Source: Pterobdella sp. o SKG-2022 (taxonomy: Eukaryota; Annelida; Clitellata; Hirudinida; Piscicolidae). From it: a DNA stretch of 64,000 bases. The notes below the pieces were generated by a model. The model saw nothing but the letters and a program-made list of their open reading frames with translations, did not search any database and was not told where the DNA came from. A program made the translations under genes and the position numbers. Below are positions 23,775 through 36,798 of this stretch, piece by piece. The stretch's first letter is position 1. Each line of letters opens with the position of its first letter. The stretch covers positions 15,795,447 through 15,859,446 of the forward strand of contig OZ038322.1 of assembly GCA_964035795.1 (NCBI GenBank), given 5' to 3'.

Positions 23775-26143
23775 ATGGACCGTCTTTCGAAAATTGAAGA
23801 GGATTTAGAAAAAACAACTTTAGGACTGAATGCGTTAAACCACAGACAAATTCAAAACTTATTAAACCAAAAAACCATTGAAAAATACAAAAACAACCAG
23901 CTTAATCAAGTAAATAATAAATTAGACAAATTTCAAAATTATATTACAAACCATGATACTACTGCACGTAAACAAGTGAAGTTTGAAAACGATCAAGAGA
24001 TAAACAGCGACTTTATTGATCCTACCACTAGTCTCCTTCACCCAAGCATGGGTACCCAAGCTCAGCAAAATCAATATCTTCACGAAATACAAAGAAACAA
24101 AGAGATTCAAAATTTCGCTATGCAAAATCAGATTAATCCAAATGACTACCAAAAATTAACAGATTTTTTTTCAGTTAATAACGAAATAAAAATCCCTCAT
24201 AAAATGCAACAATGCCAAAATCAACAAGCGAATACACTGAAAAAATATGAAATGGCATTATTGAATAAGCATGTAAACGAGAATACACTACAAAACCAAA
24301 TGTTTCTTCCAACCAATAACGGAGGTGCGCTTGAACAACAAGAGAATAATTTTCCACAGACTAAAGCTTTCAACAATCACAACTCATGGGAAAACCAAAA
24401 GTTTGATATGAACGTAGAACAGAAAGCACAGAAACTCTTTGCAAACCAGCATGCAAATAATGGCGAAACATTTGTAACGAAAGAAAACATGTTTTTACAA
24501 GAGACCCTTCAAAAAAAATCCGACATGAGAAATGCCATTCAGCAACAACAGCTCCAACAATTGCTACTTCAACAACAACTTCAACAGCAACAACAAAAAC
24601 TTCAGCAACAACAAAAAATTCAACAACAGCAAATTCTACAACAACGTGAAAGCCAAATGTTGAAAGAAAACGAAGGAGAGCTTTTGGACGAGTCTCTTGT
24701 GATGCAAGTCGATATATTTTACCGCAGTCAAAAGTCAGAAGTTTTTGTAGCAAATTGCAAAGCAAATTTGCTCCTTGGTCCTAGTTTATCATTTGATAAG
24801 CAAACAAACGTACAACAAATCGTCCAGACCCATAAAACTTGGACTTTCTCCCGCAGCGGAGCTCCTGTGTTGGTTCTCGATACCCAAACTGGAGAGTTAC
24901 TGTTGATCCTGGCTGAAGTAGGATCTGGGTTTACATTGTGGAAAAACCGTTTCAGTTCAATGACAGATTACACCGTGAGTCATTGAATGATGAAGTACTT
25001 GAAATCTTATAGTTTTTTAGGAACATCGTATGTTCTTTTGTAAACTTGAATTTTATACAGTTAAAACTTCAGCTTATGAGGATTTAGAATAACACGTAGA
25101 GCAAAATTTTTTAGCTTTAAATTATAACAAGGTTTTACTTTCTGAAAATTTTTTCTCAATGGATTTCTCCAAACCATCATAAGCTGAAGTTTTTACTGAG
25201 AAAAATTTTGTGTATTTATACTTAGATTAGTTTTTTTATTTGATGGTAAATCTTCAATTAGTTTAAGTTAAAATTCAAATACTTTTTTTTTGAATTGAAA
25301 ACAACTGTTAAAAAAATTTCATTTTCATAAGATACTGAAATATAACTTCACAGAAAATTTCTATTTGAATGTATTATATTCTTTTTACATTCAGGTAATA
25401 ACAGCTAACCTGCATGCATTGAAAACAGATCCGCTGCAACAAAAACCCCATTCCAGTCTCAGACCTAGTGTAGTGTGCTTAGAATTCGCAAATACCTCAT
25501 CGGCTAATGAATTTTATAAAGAAATAATCAAGCTTTATTCTCTTTCTAGTATGGGTAAATCTACAAAAACATTCATTGAAAATGGAAAATTGTTGAAAAA
25601 AGGTATACTTGAAAAATTAACTCATAATATTTAAAATATGTTTTAAGTCAAATATAACTATTGCTTTACAGAATAACGTTTTTCATTTACACTGAAAATG
25701 TACTTTAAAATGTATAATAAAACAGAATTATTTAATTATTCAGAAATAAACATAAAAGTATATTTTTGATTGCAAAATATGAGAGAATTAGAACTAATCT
25801 TAAGTAACGAATCTTATCGAATTGAAATTTAAATAATTAAATTTCAAAATATTTTCAAAAATTTTGAGTTAGAACCCCAGAAAGTTATCTATAATAAAAA
25901 AAACACTTGGATCGATGTCATTTGTTTGAACAAATATTTTACAAAAAGATAACTCATTATCTCTGAACTATTGCAGCCATGGGAAAACACAACTCTCAAT
26001 CAACTACCTCTCTATTTAACAAAAAAAACCAACCAACGTCGCAAAAATTGTCGAAGAAATCCTTCAGCAAAGTGGATATATCGCAGCCCTGCTGTTTCAC
26101 ACACGTCACCAAACTAGCAGACAAACTAAAGGAAAACCAATGA
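23775..26143 (+). CDS. Gln-rich protein with WH1/PH-like region and CRIB-like motif
   Basis: Exons 23775-24974, 25395-25602 and 25977-26143 join in frame to 524 aa. The N-terminal half is coiled coil and Asn/Gln-rich, with a poly-Gln tract near 250-290. Residues about 305-470 look like a compact beta-rich domain: VDIFYRSQK, TWTFSRSGAPVLVLD, LAEVGSGFTLWKNRFSSMTDY, then CLEFANTSSANEFYKEI. That pattern suggests a WH1/PH-like fold but I cannot name the family. The last exon holds SKVDISQPCCFTHVTKL, which fits the core of a CRIB motif (ISxPxxFxH) that binds Cdc42/Rac. An actin or Rho-GTPase role is therefore inferred only. Exon 2 has a near-identical stray copy at 36799. An extra 5' exon at 20237 is possible. 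Confidence 0.7.
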
Positions 26144-27383
26144 AAAAATGAACTTGTATTCCATGTAAAAATGACCTTCAACCTTTTGGATCAATAATGA
26201 AACTTATATAATTATATTTCACACATTTTTCTTTTCAAAATTCAAAAATTTTTGATTTTTCACTTGTTAAATTTTATTCCTAAACAATTTTTTAAATTTT
26301 GAAAATTTCTACTGGAATAAATTTTGACTTTTTTACTTGCGAGATGTAATTATTTAATAAACTGTTGTATTTTCACCTGAAAACTGTTTGAAAGTCGATA
26401 AATTATGTCAAAGACCCATTTTTATACGAAGTGAAAATTAACTAAAAAAAGGCGTGTTGGGAAAAAATGAACAAATTTCGAAAAATGCAGTTTCTTTTAT
26501 AAGTTTTGGTCATTATTAGAAACGCAATGGTTTGCAGGATAATGTTTTTTTTACTATTAATTTATTTTATTCAATCAATAAAGTATCCAACAAAAATGTG
26601 GCTAGAAATAAAAAAGGTGTAAAGTAATATAAAGAATAATGTTATATAATATAAAAAATCTTAATCTTACTCAAAAAAATCTTTTTACATACTTTTTGTT
26701 GTATTCTTCTAAAAAATGCAAAACAGGTGAATTTCATTGCTAAAAAGAATTAATTTGAATTGTTCGAAACAATTTTATAAAGAAAACATCGTAGGTGTTC
26801 AATACAGAGGGCTTGTTTGAGGTATCCCTTGGCCTTTTCGCTGGTTTTTTCTGTAGTGGTTTAGTCTTTAGTCGTAGAGTTGTTCTTGTTGACTTTTTTT
26901 GCATCATTTAAAAATGGCTCATAAAAAAACCCGACCCTATATGAATGACACGAGACATGTATCGGCTTTGTATCAGTCAACAAATGGAGACAACATTTGT
27001 TGAGTTTGAGTATTATGTTGTGAAAACTTTCACTTTCAATTGTTTTTTAGTTTAATGTTTTAACTGTGCGAATAAGGAAATGCTTTTCCAAATGGAAAAA
27101 TGAAGAAGATGGGAAAAATAAAAATATTCAAAAAAGTTTTTATTTTCTACCCTAATTAAATCCCACTTGAAAACTACTTCATATGTGCATGTTCAAATGA
27201 CATTTAGGGATTGGAATATTCTTCAATTTTATTTGAACGATTTGAAAAGACGTTTGACGTTCTTTATTTAACAAAAATTTGAAATAAAAATCAATTCAAA
27301 ATAATGGAGAATAATTAAAAATTCTCTTATATACAATCATGATGAATAAAGCTCCAACCAAATAGAGCAAAATTATCAAAACA
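26144..27383. other. Convergent intergenic region
   Basis: This lies between the 3' ends of the WH1/CRIB-like gene (+) and metalloprotease A (-). It is AT-rich and no gene or repeat is supported. The part near 27080-27380 resembles the 3' flank of the gene A relic at 37280-37440. Confidence 0.5.
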
Positions 27384-30300
27384 CTATGAGTACATTTTAC
27401 ATGTTTTACAGCACTTTGTCTTGATGTCTTGTGAGGTTTTGCAGCCTCTTAGCAACGTTGCACAGTTTCCGTAAAAATCGCCATAAGGACAACCCCCTTC
27501 AAATATGATAACAACCTTAGATAGTAAAAATTTAAGTTGAAAAACTAAACTTTATTCCTAATAATTTTTAGATAAATTAAAACAAGTGCAAATAGAATTT
27601 CAAATATAAATTTTTTACGTGGGTTTGATTTTCGAATTTTTTCACATGTCCTGCAGCATTTGCTTCTCCACTCCGGCTGGTGGCAGCCTCCAGGAAATGA
27701 CGCGCAGTTTCCAACACTGTCTCCATACAAACAGCTGGCTACAAGCAACATTGAAATGTTGCCGTTTAGCTTTTATGTAGATTTAGCGTAGATTTCAAAT
27801 AATTCATTTTCTCACGTGTGCTGGGATCTTTCATTTTTTCGCAAGTGTCACAACAACCCTTCCGGAACTCCGTGTCTCCACAATTATTCTTCAACTCTTT
27901 GCAGTTGTTGAATTTGTCGCCAAAAGGACATGCTTTCAAGAAATTTTTACACTAAGTAAATTTTTTCATCAATTTAATTAGGATTTTTAATTTTTGAATA
28001 GTTGAGTTTTTTCGCTAATTTCAAAAATTTCCATATTCTGTTGTTTCAAACCAGTTTATGAATTAATTCAATTAACTAATCAAGCCCTTTTTATAGCATG
28101 TTTTCTTTTTAAAAAAAGTTTTCCTTTCCATTCAGAGCGATTGAAAGGATCTGCACAAACCATGCCTAGCTTTCTTTTGTCATTTAATGCAAGTTTGTTC
28201 CAAATCTTTTTCGGTTTTTCAAGTTTCTCGTAAGAATCTAACTCCAATTTTTGCACTTGCAAAATTCAATTGGTGCTACGTTCCACGTGTCCAAGCCACC
28301 TCATTATGCTGGTACAAAAAACTTTCTCAACCTTCTAAAACCTAAGTCTAAATGAACGTTATCATTTGCTATAACGTTGCCTATCCTGTGACTCCTGGCC
28401 AGATCGTTTCGTTTAAAACGGCTCAATGTGGATACTTTTACAGCCCATGTTTCAGCAGCATGCAAAATAGCGCGTCTGACACAGGTTTAATAGATACGAC
28501 TTCTAATCAATATAGATAGATATTAGGGAAAAGAGGTAGAAGTTAGCGAAACTTACTCCATGCACTCTTACAACGTACAATTGAAGCAAGCTCACATCCA
28601 CCATCTGCAGATAACATATCCCAAGATAGCAGAAGTCTGAAACAACTTCTACGATTTCATCACCGACCATGACTTTCTTTACTAAACTACCTTCAACAGG
28701 CAGAAAGGTACCAAAGCATTTAAAGTCAAGATCCGAGGCCAAAAAACTTTATATGACACTGCATTTCTTGTGCACCTATTGTCTGCAACCCCCACAATAA
28801 ATAGCATTTTTACCCACACCTGTTTGACATACACCACAAAGATATTTTTTAGGTTTCTTCAACACATCAAGGTTTGAACCAGAGACCATAAGTTTTGTCT
28901 TACCCATATTCAGCCGCAACCCTTTATTCTTTATTTCTGATTTCCATGTTTTTACCTTCACGAGAACTTCATCCATGGACTGAGCACTTACCATCAAGTC
29001 ATCAGCGTACAAGCTCTCCCAAGGGAAACCTGCACGAAAATCCAAAGACAGAGTTTCCAGCACAAAAACAAAAAGCAATATACTAAGAACGACACCTTGA
29101 TAAACAGCCACCCAAACATCAAACGAGTTTCTATACTCATCGCCTAATCTCACCCTGCTTTTCACTTTTTTGTACATGGATTTTACGATTCTCTCAAGCC
29201 ATTCACCCGTTTCCAATTCCCGAATGCTGCAATGTATAAATATATTTATTCGTTACCATTAAAATAAACTACACAAATGGGAAAAGATTTATTGTTTTTA
29301 TTTTAAAAAACAAAACAGTAGTTTTTAGTGGAACCAATTTCACTACAGGTGTGTTAGAATGAATATTCATATTGAAGAATTTATAATTAATATTTGTACT
29401 TAATGATGAATATTAAGTAAAATACTCACATGGATTTGCTTTTGTAGCTTTGGCACATGTTTCACAGCATCTTTGAGAAACTATAGGTGATTCACATGCA
29501 CTTCTTTGGACAGCAAATTCATTGCATTTTGTTGGTTTTCTATTATATAACATAGTATCTTTAGCTTCACCATGAATGCACTTGTCTGCTCACATGAAAG
29601 AATCAAATTAATTAGAAATTTTTACATTTTATTCAAACTGGATTTTAATAATGGATAACTTGCTGTGTTTATCTAAGTGATTTAGCATATATAAAGAGTA
29701 TTTAATAGAAACCTTGTTGAGAAAAACAGATCAATAAGGAAAAAATCATATGAAATGCAATGAGCTTCAAAAAATTTCATGAATTAATTATGTAATCCAA
29801 GTAGATTATTTGGAAAAACCAAAAGAAAGTCACATACAAAAAAAGATAGATTGAAAAATAAATTACATATAAAAATTTTAAATCTTGAATAAAAATGTGT
29901 TGTTAGAATCAAAATAATCTTAAGTAGGGAAACCTACGTTACCTTTATTTGAAGGAGCCTTATAATCTTTCACACAATGCCCATTAATGCACCATTGTTT
30001 GTTTCCGCAAGTAGTGCCATCGTAAGCTTTGGTTTTGCCCCCCAAACACTCATTTTGTATGGGGTCATAGCAGTAAATCTTTTCACATGCCCCTTTGTCA
30101 CTTTTTTCTCCATACTATCCGTGTTGAACACAATAGGAATTTCAATTGCAAAAATGACCTTGATTAATATGAATGAAAAAAAGCTAGCTTGATTAACATT
30201 GATTGCTGGTATGGAAAAAAGAAACTTGTAGGATATTTTTGTTATCGATGGTTTTGAAATTATGGATGAACTTACAGAACAGAAATAGGAATCTGGACCT

Positions 30301-33300
30301 TTTGTATGCTTGCATTGTTCATCAAGGGAAAATATTGTGCCAAGTAATTTCTTCTTATGAACACTCGTGTCGATTTCTTGGCCTTGCTCAAACAAACATT
30401 TACTGAAATGATTTTGATACATCCATTTAGATAGAAGCTATGATTTTTATCAAGTTTTTTTGTTTAAATTAGTATTTTCAAAGGGCTTTGACGATGTTTT
30501 TTAAGTTTTGAAATTGTTCACATTTTTGTATAAAATAAAAATGTATTCATCGCAAAAAAAATTTTTTTTCAAATAAATTTCTCATTTCAAGCTTAAACCC
30601 TAAAAAAACTCATGATCATCATCTTCATCATTTTGCGTCCGTTTCTACGCTAGCATGGGTGGACGGGGTCTCCTAAGGGCTCTTTTTGACACTCTACGGT
30701 CTTAGCTTGTTCAGGTTTGAATTTTATTTTTCTAAGCTCATTGCTTTTTGGTTAAAACCATGTTTTTTTTGTCTAACTTTTTTTTTACTTTCTACCTCAA
30801 CATATCTGCAAGCACTTGCTGGGTTTCCAGTATCCATCCTCTTTACATGCCCAAACCACTTCAGTCTTTTTCTACATAGCACTTCAGAAATTCCCAGTCG
30901 TTGTGCCATTCTTCAAGTTTACATTGAAAATTTACCTGATCATCATATTATATGCTTTGAAAATTTCAGTAATATATTTCTTCTCAAAAGCCCAGCTTTT
31001 ATTAACATGAACCATAACACTTCTGACGCAAACAACATATAAACGCCTTTTTGTTTCAAGTGAAAGGACCCGACTGGCTAACAATGGTAACACAAAAGCT
31101 CTTTCAACCAAAACTCAAACAAACAACAGTACTAGCTTCTGCTCTACCTTCTTCACCAATCGTAGCTCCTAGATAACAGAATTAGTTAACCATTCCATAT
31201 TCTTTACATGAAGTTCAACGGCCTTACAATCAACATCACCAGCTTGAGTATCTAAACACACCTTGAATTTGAAGTTTATGGCAGAAGCCAGTTTGCTTTT
31301 TAGGCCATTATGACGTTCATGGACCTAATGGTTACATAGAGTGCAGAATAAAAAGCTGACGCCAACACCTTTGAAACACTCCAGAGTGTTTTCTAGTCTG
31401 AAAGCTTGGAGCTCGGCTTAGAACACTAACCATACCCTTTGTTTTTTTCCTGTTCACACTAAAACTTTTGGTTTCAAACTGTTTTTTCAAGCTCAGTAAC
31501 TATTCTCTAACTTTTTTAGGCTTTTATCGATTATTACTAAGTTCTCAGCGTACAGCGATTGCCGCACGGACCTATTTCTGCATTCTCTCGATAACGCTTT
31601 GAGAACAATGATGAAGAGCAAAGAACTCAGTACAGAACTTTGGTGGTCTCCAACTTTGACACTAAACTTGTACCAATCACATTTTATATTTTAACTCTAC
31701 GCTTTCTACCTGAGTACATAGCCATGACCGTTTTAAATAACCCCTCCATTACCCCAAGCTTCCTCAAGGACCACCTAACAACTTCTCTTGGAACTCTATC
31801 GAAGGCTCTTTTCAGGTTAACAAAGGCAAAGTACAGTCTTTTCTTATTGTCAAAATATCTTCTGTGCAACTGTCAAGCTATGAAAACAGCATCAAAGGTA
31901 CTTCTAGCTGGCATGAATCCAAACTGCATTGAGTCGATACTTACCTTTCTTCTGATTTCTTAGAAAAAGAACAAATAATTTTTTTAAGCTATGTTTTTCA
32001 TTAAATTAAAAAAAATTTAATTAAATAAATGTAAAAAATACTTTAACAAAAACTGAAAAAAGTTTCATTTACCGTGGACATTAAAAGATGCAAAAACTCA
32101 CTTTTCCTTCATCGATGCATGCTTATCAAAATAATTGATAGAGCAGGAGGAAAAGGTGTGGTGGTTATTAATTCCTTGACCAGTTTGGACAGCTGTCATA
32201 AGATATTGCGCATTTGGATCACAAGAGTTCTCTTGACCATCATGCTCTGCTCCCATGCTTGTTGATGGAAAGTCATATTTAACGGATGAATATATTCGAG
32301 GTATTTTACTTATTAGAAAAACAGTTGAAAGGTTATAATGGTTGGATATATGTTTGGAATTTTCAATGTTATGAAATTTTTGTGGCTTGTACATGAATAT
32401 TTGACCTAAAAAGTTGAAGCTTGAGTTATTACGAAGAAATATTGAGGTTTGATGACAACATCCAAGTTTATTTCATAAAAAATGTTTTTTTTGTAATACA
32501 ATGACGAATAGTAATTGAATAAGTTAAATAATAATTCTATTTAAAACAGCTTCATTATAGTTAATTTCATTATTAAGAACTCACTTATGGCCGATTTCGT
32601 GAGCGGCTATATCAGCAGTCCCATAAACTCCAACATCTAAGGTTATTGAGTTGGACCTCTCTTCACACGTTGAGCCAAGAGATCCCAAACCAGAATTTTT
32701 ACCAGTTGATTTGTACCTTTGAGATATCAAGGTGTGTCAGTTGATGTAATTGAGAAAACGTGCACAAAATATCAACAAAACAAATTTTAACTAAATTTTA
32801 GTTTGCCTAAAAAGTGTGAAACTACTCGTGTAACAATTTTATACTTGCAAATACGTAATTGAAAACTGAAGATCGCCTTAAGGACAGCTTAATATTTTTA
32901 ATAGAGTTTGGTGAATCGATGATCTTCAGTTTAATAGCAAAAATATCAATTTTTTTTTCATATAAATCATGCTTCAATTGTTATGATGTATGTGTAATAT
33001 TCTAATAGATATACTACTTTGTGAATAGAGCAAGCACATCGTGTTTGGGCAATACACTTTTTTTCTTGGCTACCCATACCTTTATTTCCTTCAATGCTTC
33101 ATCATAATCCAATCTATTTCCAACTTTCATTGTTGCTTTTTCAGTTATAGAATCATACTTGCTCTAAAATAGAATAAATTTATTTTGTCTAAAGTTCTTT
33201 AACATTCTGAATTATTAACCTCAAAATTGTGAATCATGAAAAAGAAGAATATTTTAATTTTTTTTACGAAGCTTTTTGATATATTCTATGTCATCATCTG

Positions 33301-34583
33301 GCAACTAATGAATATATTGTCAAAGCATCTTGTTCACAATATATTCATTACTTACTTGATGATGATTTGAAATATATAGAAAAGCTTCGTCAAAATAAAA
33401 AATCAAATTTTTTCGTGTATTTAAGATTTGCACCATTCTTTAACATTGCTTGTGCAATTAATTTTTGAAAATTTCATGAAAACTCGTTTCGACATTATAT
33501 GCTGGCAAACCTCTGTAATGTAAAGTCCGGAAAGTCTAGCGGTATATCTGTATTTCGAGTTAACTATGGAGCCGAATTTATTATCGATCTTTGAAGAAGA
33601 AAAATTTCAATTAAAATTAACTAAAATATGGATTGAATTTTGTTGAAATTATTGTAATTAGTTCCAAAAATTTAGAATTAGATTAAAATCGACAAATTTC
33701 AAAACGAAAAGACTCACTCCCATCACTATATGCGAATAATAAGCCATTAAGTTAGCAATCGCTGTGTCTTTTTTGTTCGAATTGTACTTAAGCCAGCTTC
33801 AAAATATTTGTTGAATTGAATTTATACATTTATTCGAATTCGAAAATATTACGTTGAGTAAACAGAGTAATCTACAACAACGAGGATTTCAATCGTTGCG
33901 GTTTGTCTGGCTTGTCTTTTTGTTCTTCTCACTGACCGTTTTGATCGTTTTCTTTTTTTCTTCAAGTCAGGATTATCTAAGAAAAATATCATGACTGAAC
34001 TTTCAAATTTGAACTTTCAACCACTAACTTTCAAATTTGATTTTTTTTTCTGTCTCTGAAACTATATGGGAAACGCCATCTATATCTACTGTATAACTTT
34101 TTAAAGCTCCTTCAATGATATTTTCATCAGCAGGCTTCAAAGAAAATACATCTTTGCCAATTGAAAAAGAGCCAAACTGAAAATAAAATTATTTTAATTT
34201 AAAGTTTCATTTTAAATTTGTATATCTAACATATTTTTTTTTGAATTTTCCATTTTCCTCAAATACTTCAACGGAAAAGGAAACCGTACGTCTTTTGTTC
34301 TCATAGTTGCCAATTTTCTGTTGATTTAATAATAAAAATTAATTTCAATAAGAATTGCTCTAGTTTTTTTCACTTGGTGGTTTTTTGAATGCCATTCTTT
34401 ATTGGTTGTTGTGACAACAGGTATTTTGTTATCATCAATAGTATTTTGTTTGATAAGAGTCCAAGAAACTGTTGCAAAATCAACAATTGACAATTTCAAA
34501 TCAAATTTGTTTGGCAAAAGATCTTTTTGAGAATTGATAATAGTCAAAAAGATGCATAATAGTAGAATTATTAGAACTTTCAT
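27384..34583 (-). CDS. Secreted ADAMTS-like metalloprotease A with four Cys modules
   Basis: Exons in transcript order: 34583-34374, 34317-34231, 34176-34029, 33976-33853, 33796-33718, 33588-33511, 33163-33018, 32716-32585, 32257-32102, 30402-30276, 30114-29943, 29585-29430, 27932-27816, 27738-27619, 27496-27384. Sum 1965 nt, 654 aa. Order: signal peptide (MKVLIILLLCIFL), propeptide, basic furin-type run (KRSKR, RTKRQARQ), then the M12B catalytic domain from IEILVVVDYSVY. The zinc site HEIGHNMGAEHD is created across the exon 8-9 junction and is followed by the Met-turn YLMTA and FSSCS. An ADAMTS-type disintegrin-like region follows (DEQCKHTKGPDSYFC, DGTTCGNKQWCINGHCV). Four C-terminal modules resemble PLAC domains. 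No thrombospondin repeat is visible, and the propeptide has no cysteine-switch Cys. Two LINE relics lie in introns. A role in extracellular-matrix or secreted-protein cleavage is inferred. Confidence 0.9.
28090..29225 (-). mobile_element. 5'-truncated LINE relic in metalloprotease A intron 12
   Basis: Open blocks on the minus strand encode reverse transcriptase motifs: YQGVVLSILLF, ESLYADDLMVSAQSMDEV, NMGKTKLMVSG, then a Cys-finger start (CGVCQTGVGKNAIYCGGC), VEVVSDFCYLG, LRW-type tail and PKKIWNKLALNDKRKLG. Stops and frame changes interrupt it. It is inserted between the exons ending at 29430 and starting at 27932. Confidence 0.8.
30598..31970 (-). mobile_element. LINE relic in metalloprotease A intron 9
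   Basis: The minus strand encodes reverse transcriptase pieces: RRYFDNKKRLYFAFVNLKRAFDRVP, a degraded QSSVLSSLLF and YAENL block, and a tail block RKRLKWFGHVKRMDTGNP. The 3' end near 30600-30700 carries the stem ACGTCC...GCTAGCATGGGTGGACGG and a CAT-rich tail, a known 3' ending of such LINEs in invertebrates. It is 5' truncated and full of lesions, of the same general type as the copy at 28090. Confidence 0.78.
33245..33410. repeat. Fold-back (cruciform) element in a metalloprotease A intron
   Basis: The left arm around 33255-33300 (ACGAAGCTTTTTGATATATT, then TCATCATC) pairs with the right arm 33359-33405 (GATGATGA ... AGAAAAGCTTCGTC). An inner pair, AATGAATATATTG and CAATATATTCATT, forms a second stem. 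It lies in the intron between exons 6 and 7. Confidence 0.65.
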
Positions 34584-35349
34584 TCTTAGACTTGTTTGAA
34601 AACTTATCAGAGAGTTGAAGAAATATTAAAACATCATTTATATAGTATAATTTCCGATTGTTTACTTTATTTCGTCATTTGTTCAAGTTTTATTCAACTT
34701 CCCTACGCTTATAACCACAGATTATGATTGACTATAATATTTATTTTTGCGTGGGTCAATAAGCTTTCCACGGCCATCTGCTAATGTTTGATTAAAAAAG
34801 GGAGAAATAACTATTATAACTAATATTTTAGCAAAGAATTTCATATTGAAATGTTCAAAACAATCAGAATGCTTTTAAAATTCGAAAAGTAATATCTTGA
34901 ATGAATCAAATTTCCATTAAATTACTGAGGGGTTTTTCAAAATTAAAAAAAAATTAAATAATATTATGAAAAAATAATTTCAGCTCATAAAGGTTTCACA
35001 TCAAATATTCTTTGAAGCTATTCTAACTACATTAAGAAATAATTGTGATGAATATGTACGGTGGTTTGCCATAAAGTCACCGATTTAATTTATTCATAAA
35101 CGTCAAAAGTAAATGAATTTTAATTCAATTTAAAAAACACAGTAAAAATTTTGATTTTTAACAAAGCCTTTTGCAAACATATGTTTTCATCACATTCTCA
35201 CTCGTTTTTATTTCAGAAAAAAATGAATAGTTGCGACAGTATAGACATCAAAAGAAATTTATCGAAACCAATTTTGAAAATGGAACAGAAACAAATTGGT
35301 TTCTTATTTATCTTTGAAATTTTTTATTATTTTGGTAAAATTTAATATT

Positions 35350-35749
35350 GGAATATTTCTTTAAAATTTGCTCATTCTCAAAAAAATCTATTGGGATACA
35401 AAGTTTGATTTTATAAGTATGTTGTTTTAAACACATGTGTTATATTTTTGTTATATTCTTCTCCAATTTCATGTATTTTTTTCATCCAACTTGTTATAAA
35501 GATTTTTTTGTTTCATTTTTATCCCATTCTGCTTTTGAATTTATTTCTACTGCCAATTGGTACCTTTTTTAATTCCCATGATGCTTCAAAAAAGATTATT
35601 TCTTGATGATTGGAACGATATTGTTTCTATTAATATTATTTTGGTTCTGAAATGATGATTTTTTCTAACTAACAAAGTTTAATTTTTAAATTTATTGTAG
35701 TTTCAAAATCTAAATACTTTTAAACGGCCTTCACTTTGTTTTCCTAGTT
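35350..35749. other. AT-rich spacer upstream of metalloprotease A
   Basis: No gene, RNA or clear repeat is seen. The adjoining 34690-35340 region, the 5' flank of gene A, is repeated at 37850-38480. Confidence 0.45.
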
Positions 35750-36332
35750 ACATTGGGTTGATCTAAACAAACAAAACTTTTGCTAAGAAGGTTATGTCTT
35801 TCTGTTTTTTTTTGACAATTTTCTTATTTATGTTAACTCAATTGTGTGTGTGTGCATGATTTGATTTCTACAGGTTGAAGTTTTTGAAATAACTACTGGA
35901 GCTTTGGCCAAACGTAGTTTTTTTGAAAACTTTCCAATATCTTTTTGAAAATAAAAAAATCAATATTTTTAAAACATATTTATTCATGAAAATTTCATTT
36001 TTCAATATATTTTGATGAATTAGGCATTTAATAATTTAATTGATAGCATGTTTGAGCAAGCAGAATTGCAATTTAAAATCGTTTATCCGGCTTAAAATTC
36101 CCAAGCATGTTTCAAACATAATAAGTATTTGCTGACATGAAATAATTCAAATAACTCATTAAGTTTTAGAAAATGTATAACCTAATTAATTTCGAAACTG
36201 AAATTACAATATTTTAAAGAATGTTTGTTGACTCAAAAAAACTTTAAACAGTAATTACAACAAGTTTTTTTCTAACACAGGTAACAATGATTTCAATTGA
36301 ATTTGCAAAAAAAGTAGTTTTATGAAGCGCAA
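35750..36332. repeat. Duplicated 3' flank of metalloprotease B
   Basis: This stretch closely matches 40860-41310. Shared runs include ACTACTGGAGCTTTGGCCAA and the following TGAAAACTTTCCAATATC. It precedes the copied 3' exons of gene B and forms the left part of a tandem duplication. Confidence 0.85.
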
Positions 36333-36770
36333 TACTGGCAGCATTTTGATCTGATGTAAGCATCGTCACAATTCCTACCAGCTGATTTGCAGTCAGAAAA
36401 ATAATCCCCATAAGGACATTCTGAAGCAGAAATATTTAATTTTATATGGTTAAGTTATATAAAATTTGAATAAAATTCAAACTTGAAGGAAGTACTAAAA
36501 AAACCTGGATTGTCGTTTTTTAATTTAGCACAAGTTCTACAACACTGGGCTCTCCAATCGAAATCCCAACACTGATGAGGGGAAGAAGCACAAGCATTTA
36601 TGCTATCTGCGTATAAACAATCGGCTGCAATCACAATGTATTTAGTATGGACTACACGTCAAAAATAATTAATCTCACGCGTGGTAGGGTCCTTCATCGA
36701 CCTACATGTGGCGCAACAATGCTAGAGGACTTTACTTCGCCCCAAAAAACTGGAATATGCTCTTATATTA
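36333..36770 (-). pseudogene. Copied 3' end of metalloprotease B (three Cys-module exons)
   Basis: Matches exons 14, 13 and part of exon 12 of gene B together with their introns. The exon-14 copy (ECPYGDYFSDC...SKCCQYCAS then stop) ends earlier than in gene B. The exon-13 copy has GCA in place of GGA in the CLYGDS motif. The exon-12 copy is recognisable only to about 36765 and then runs into unrelated sequence leading to a copy of the WH1-like gene. The rest of gene B is absent here, so this is a duplication end and cannot give a whole protease. Confidence 0.88.
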
Positions 36771-36798
36771 AGCATTTCCAGTTATTATTTTTACATTC

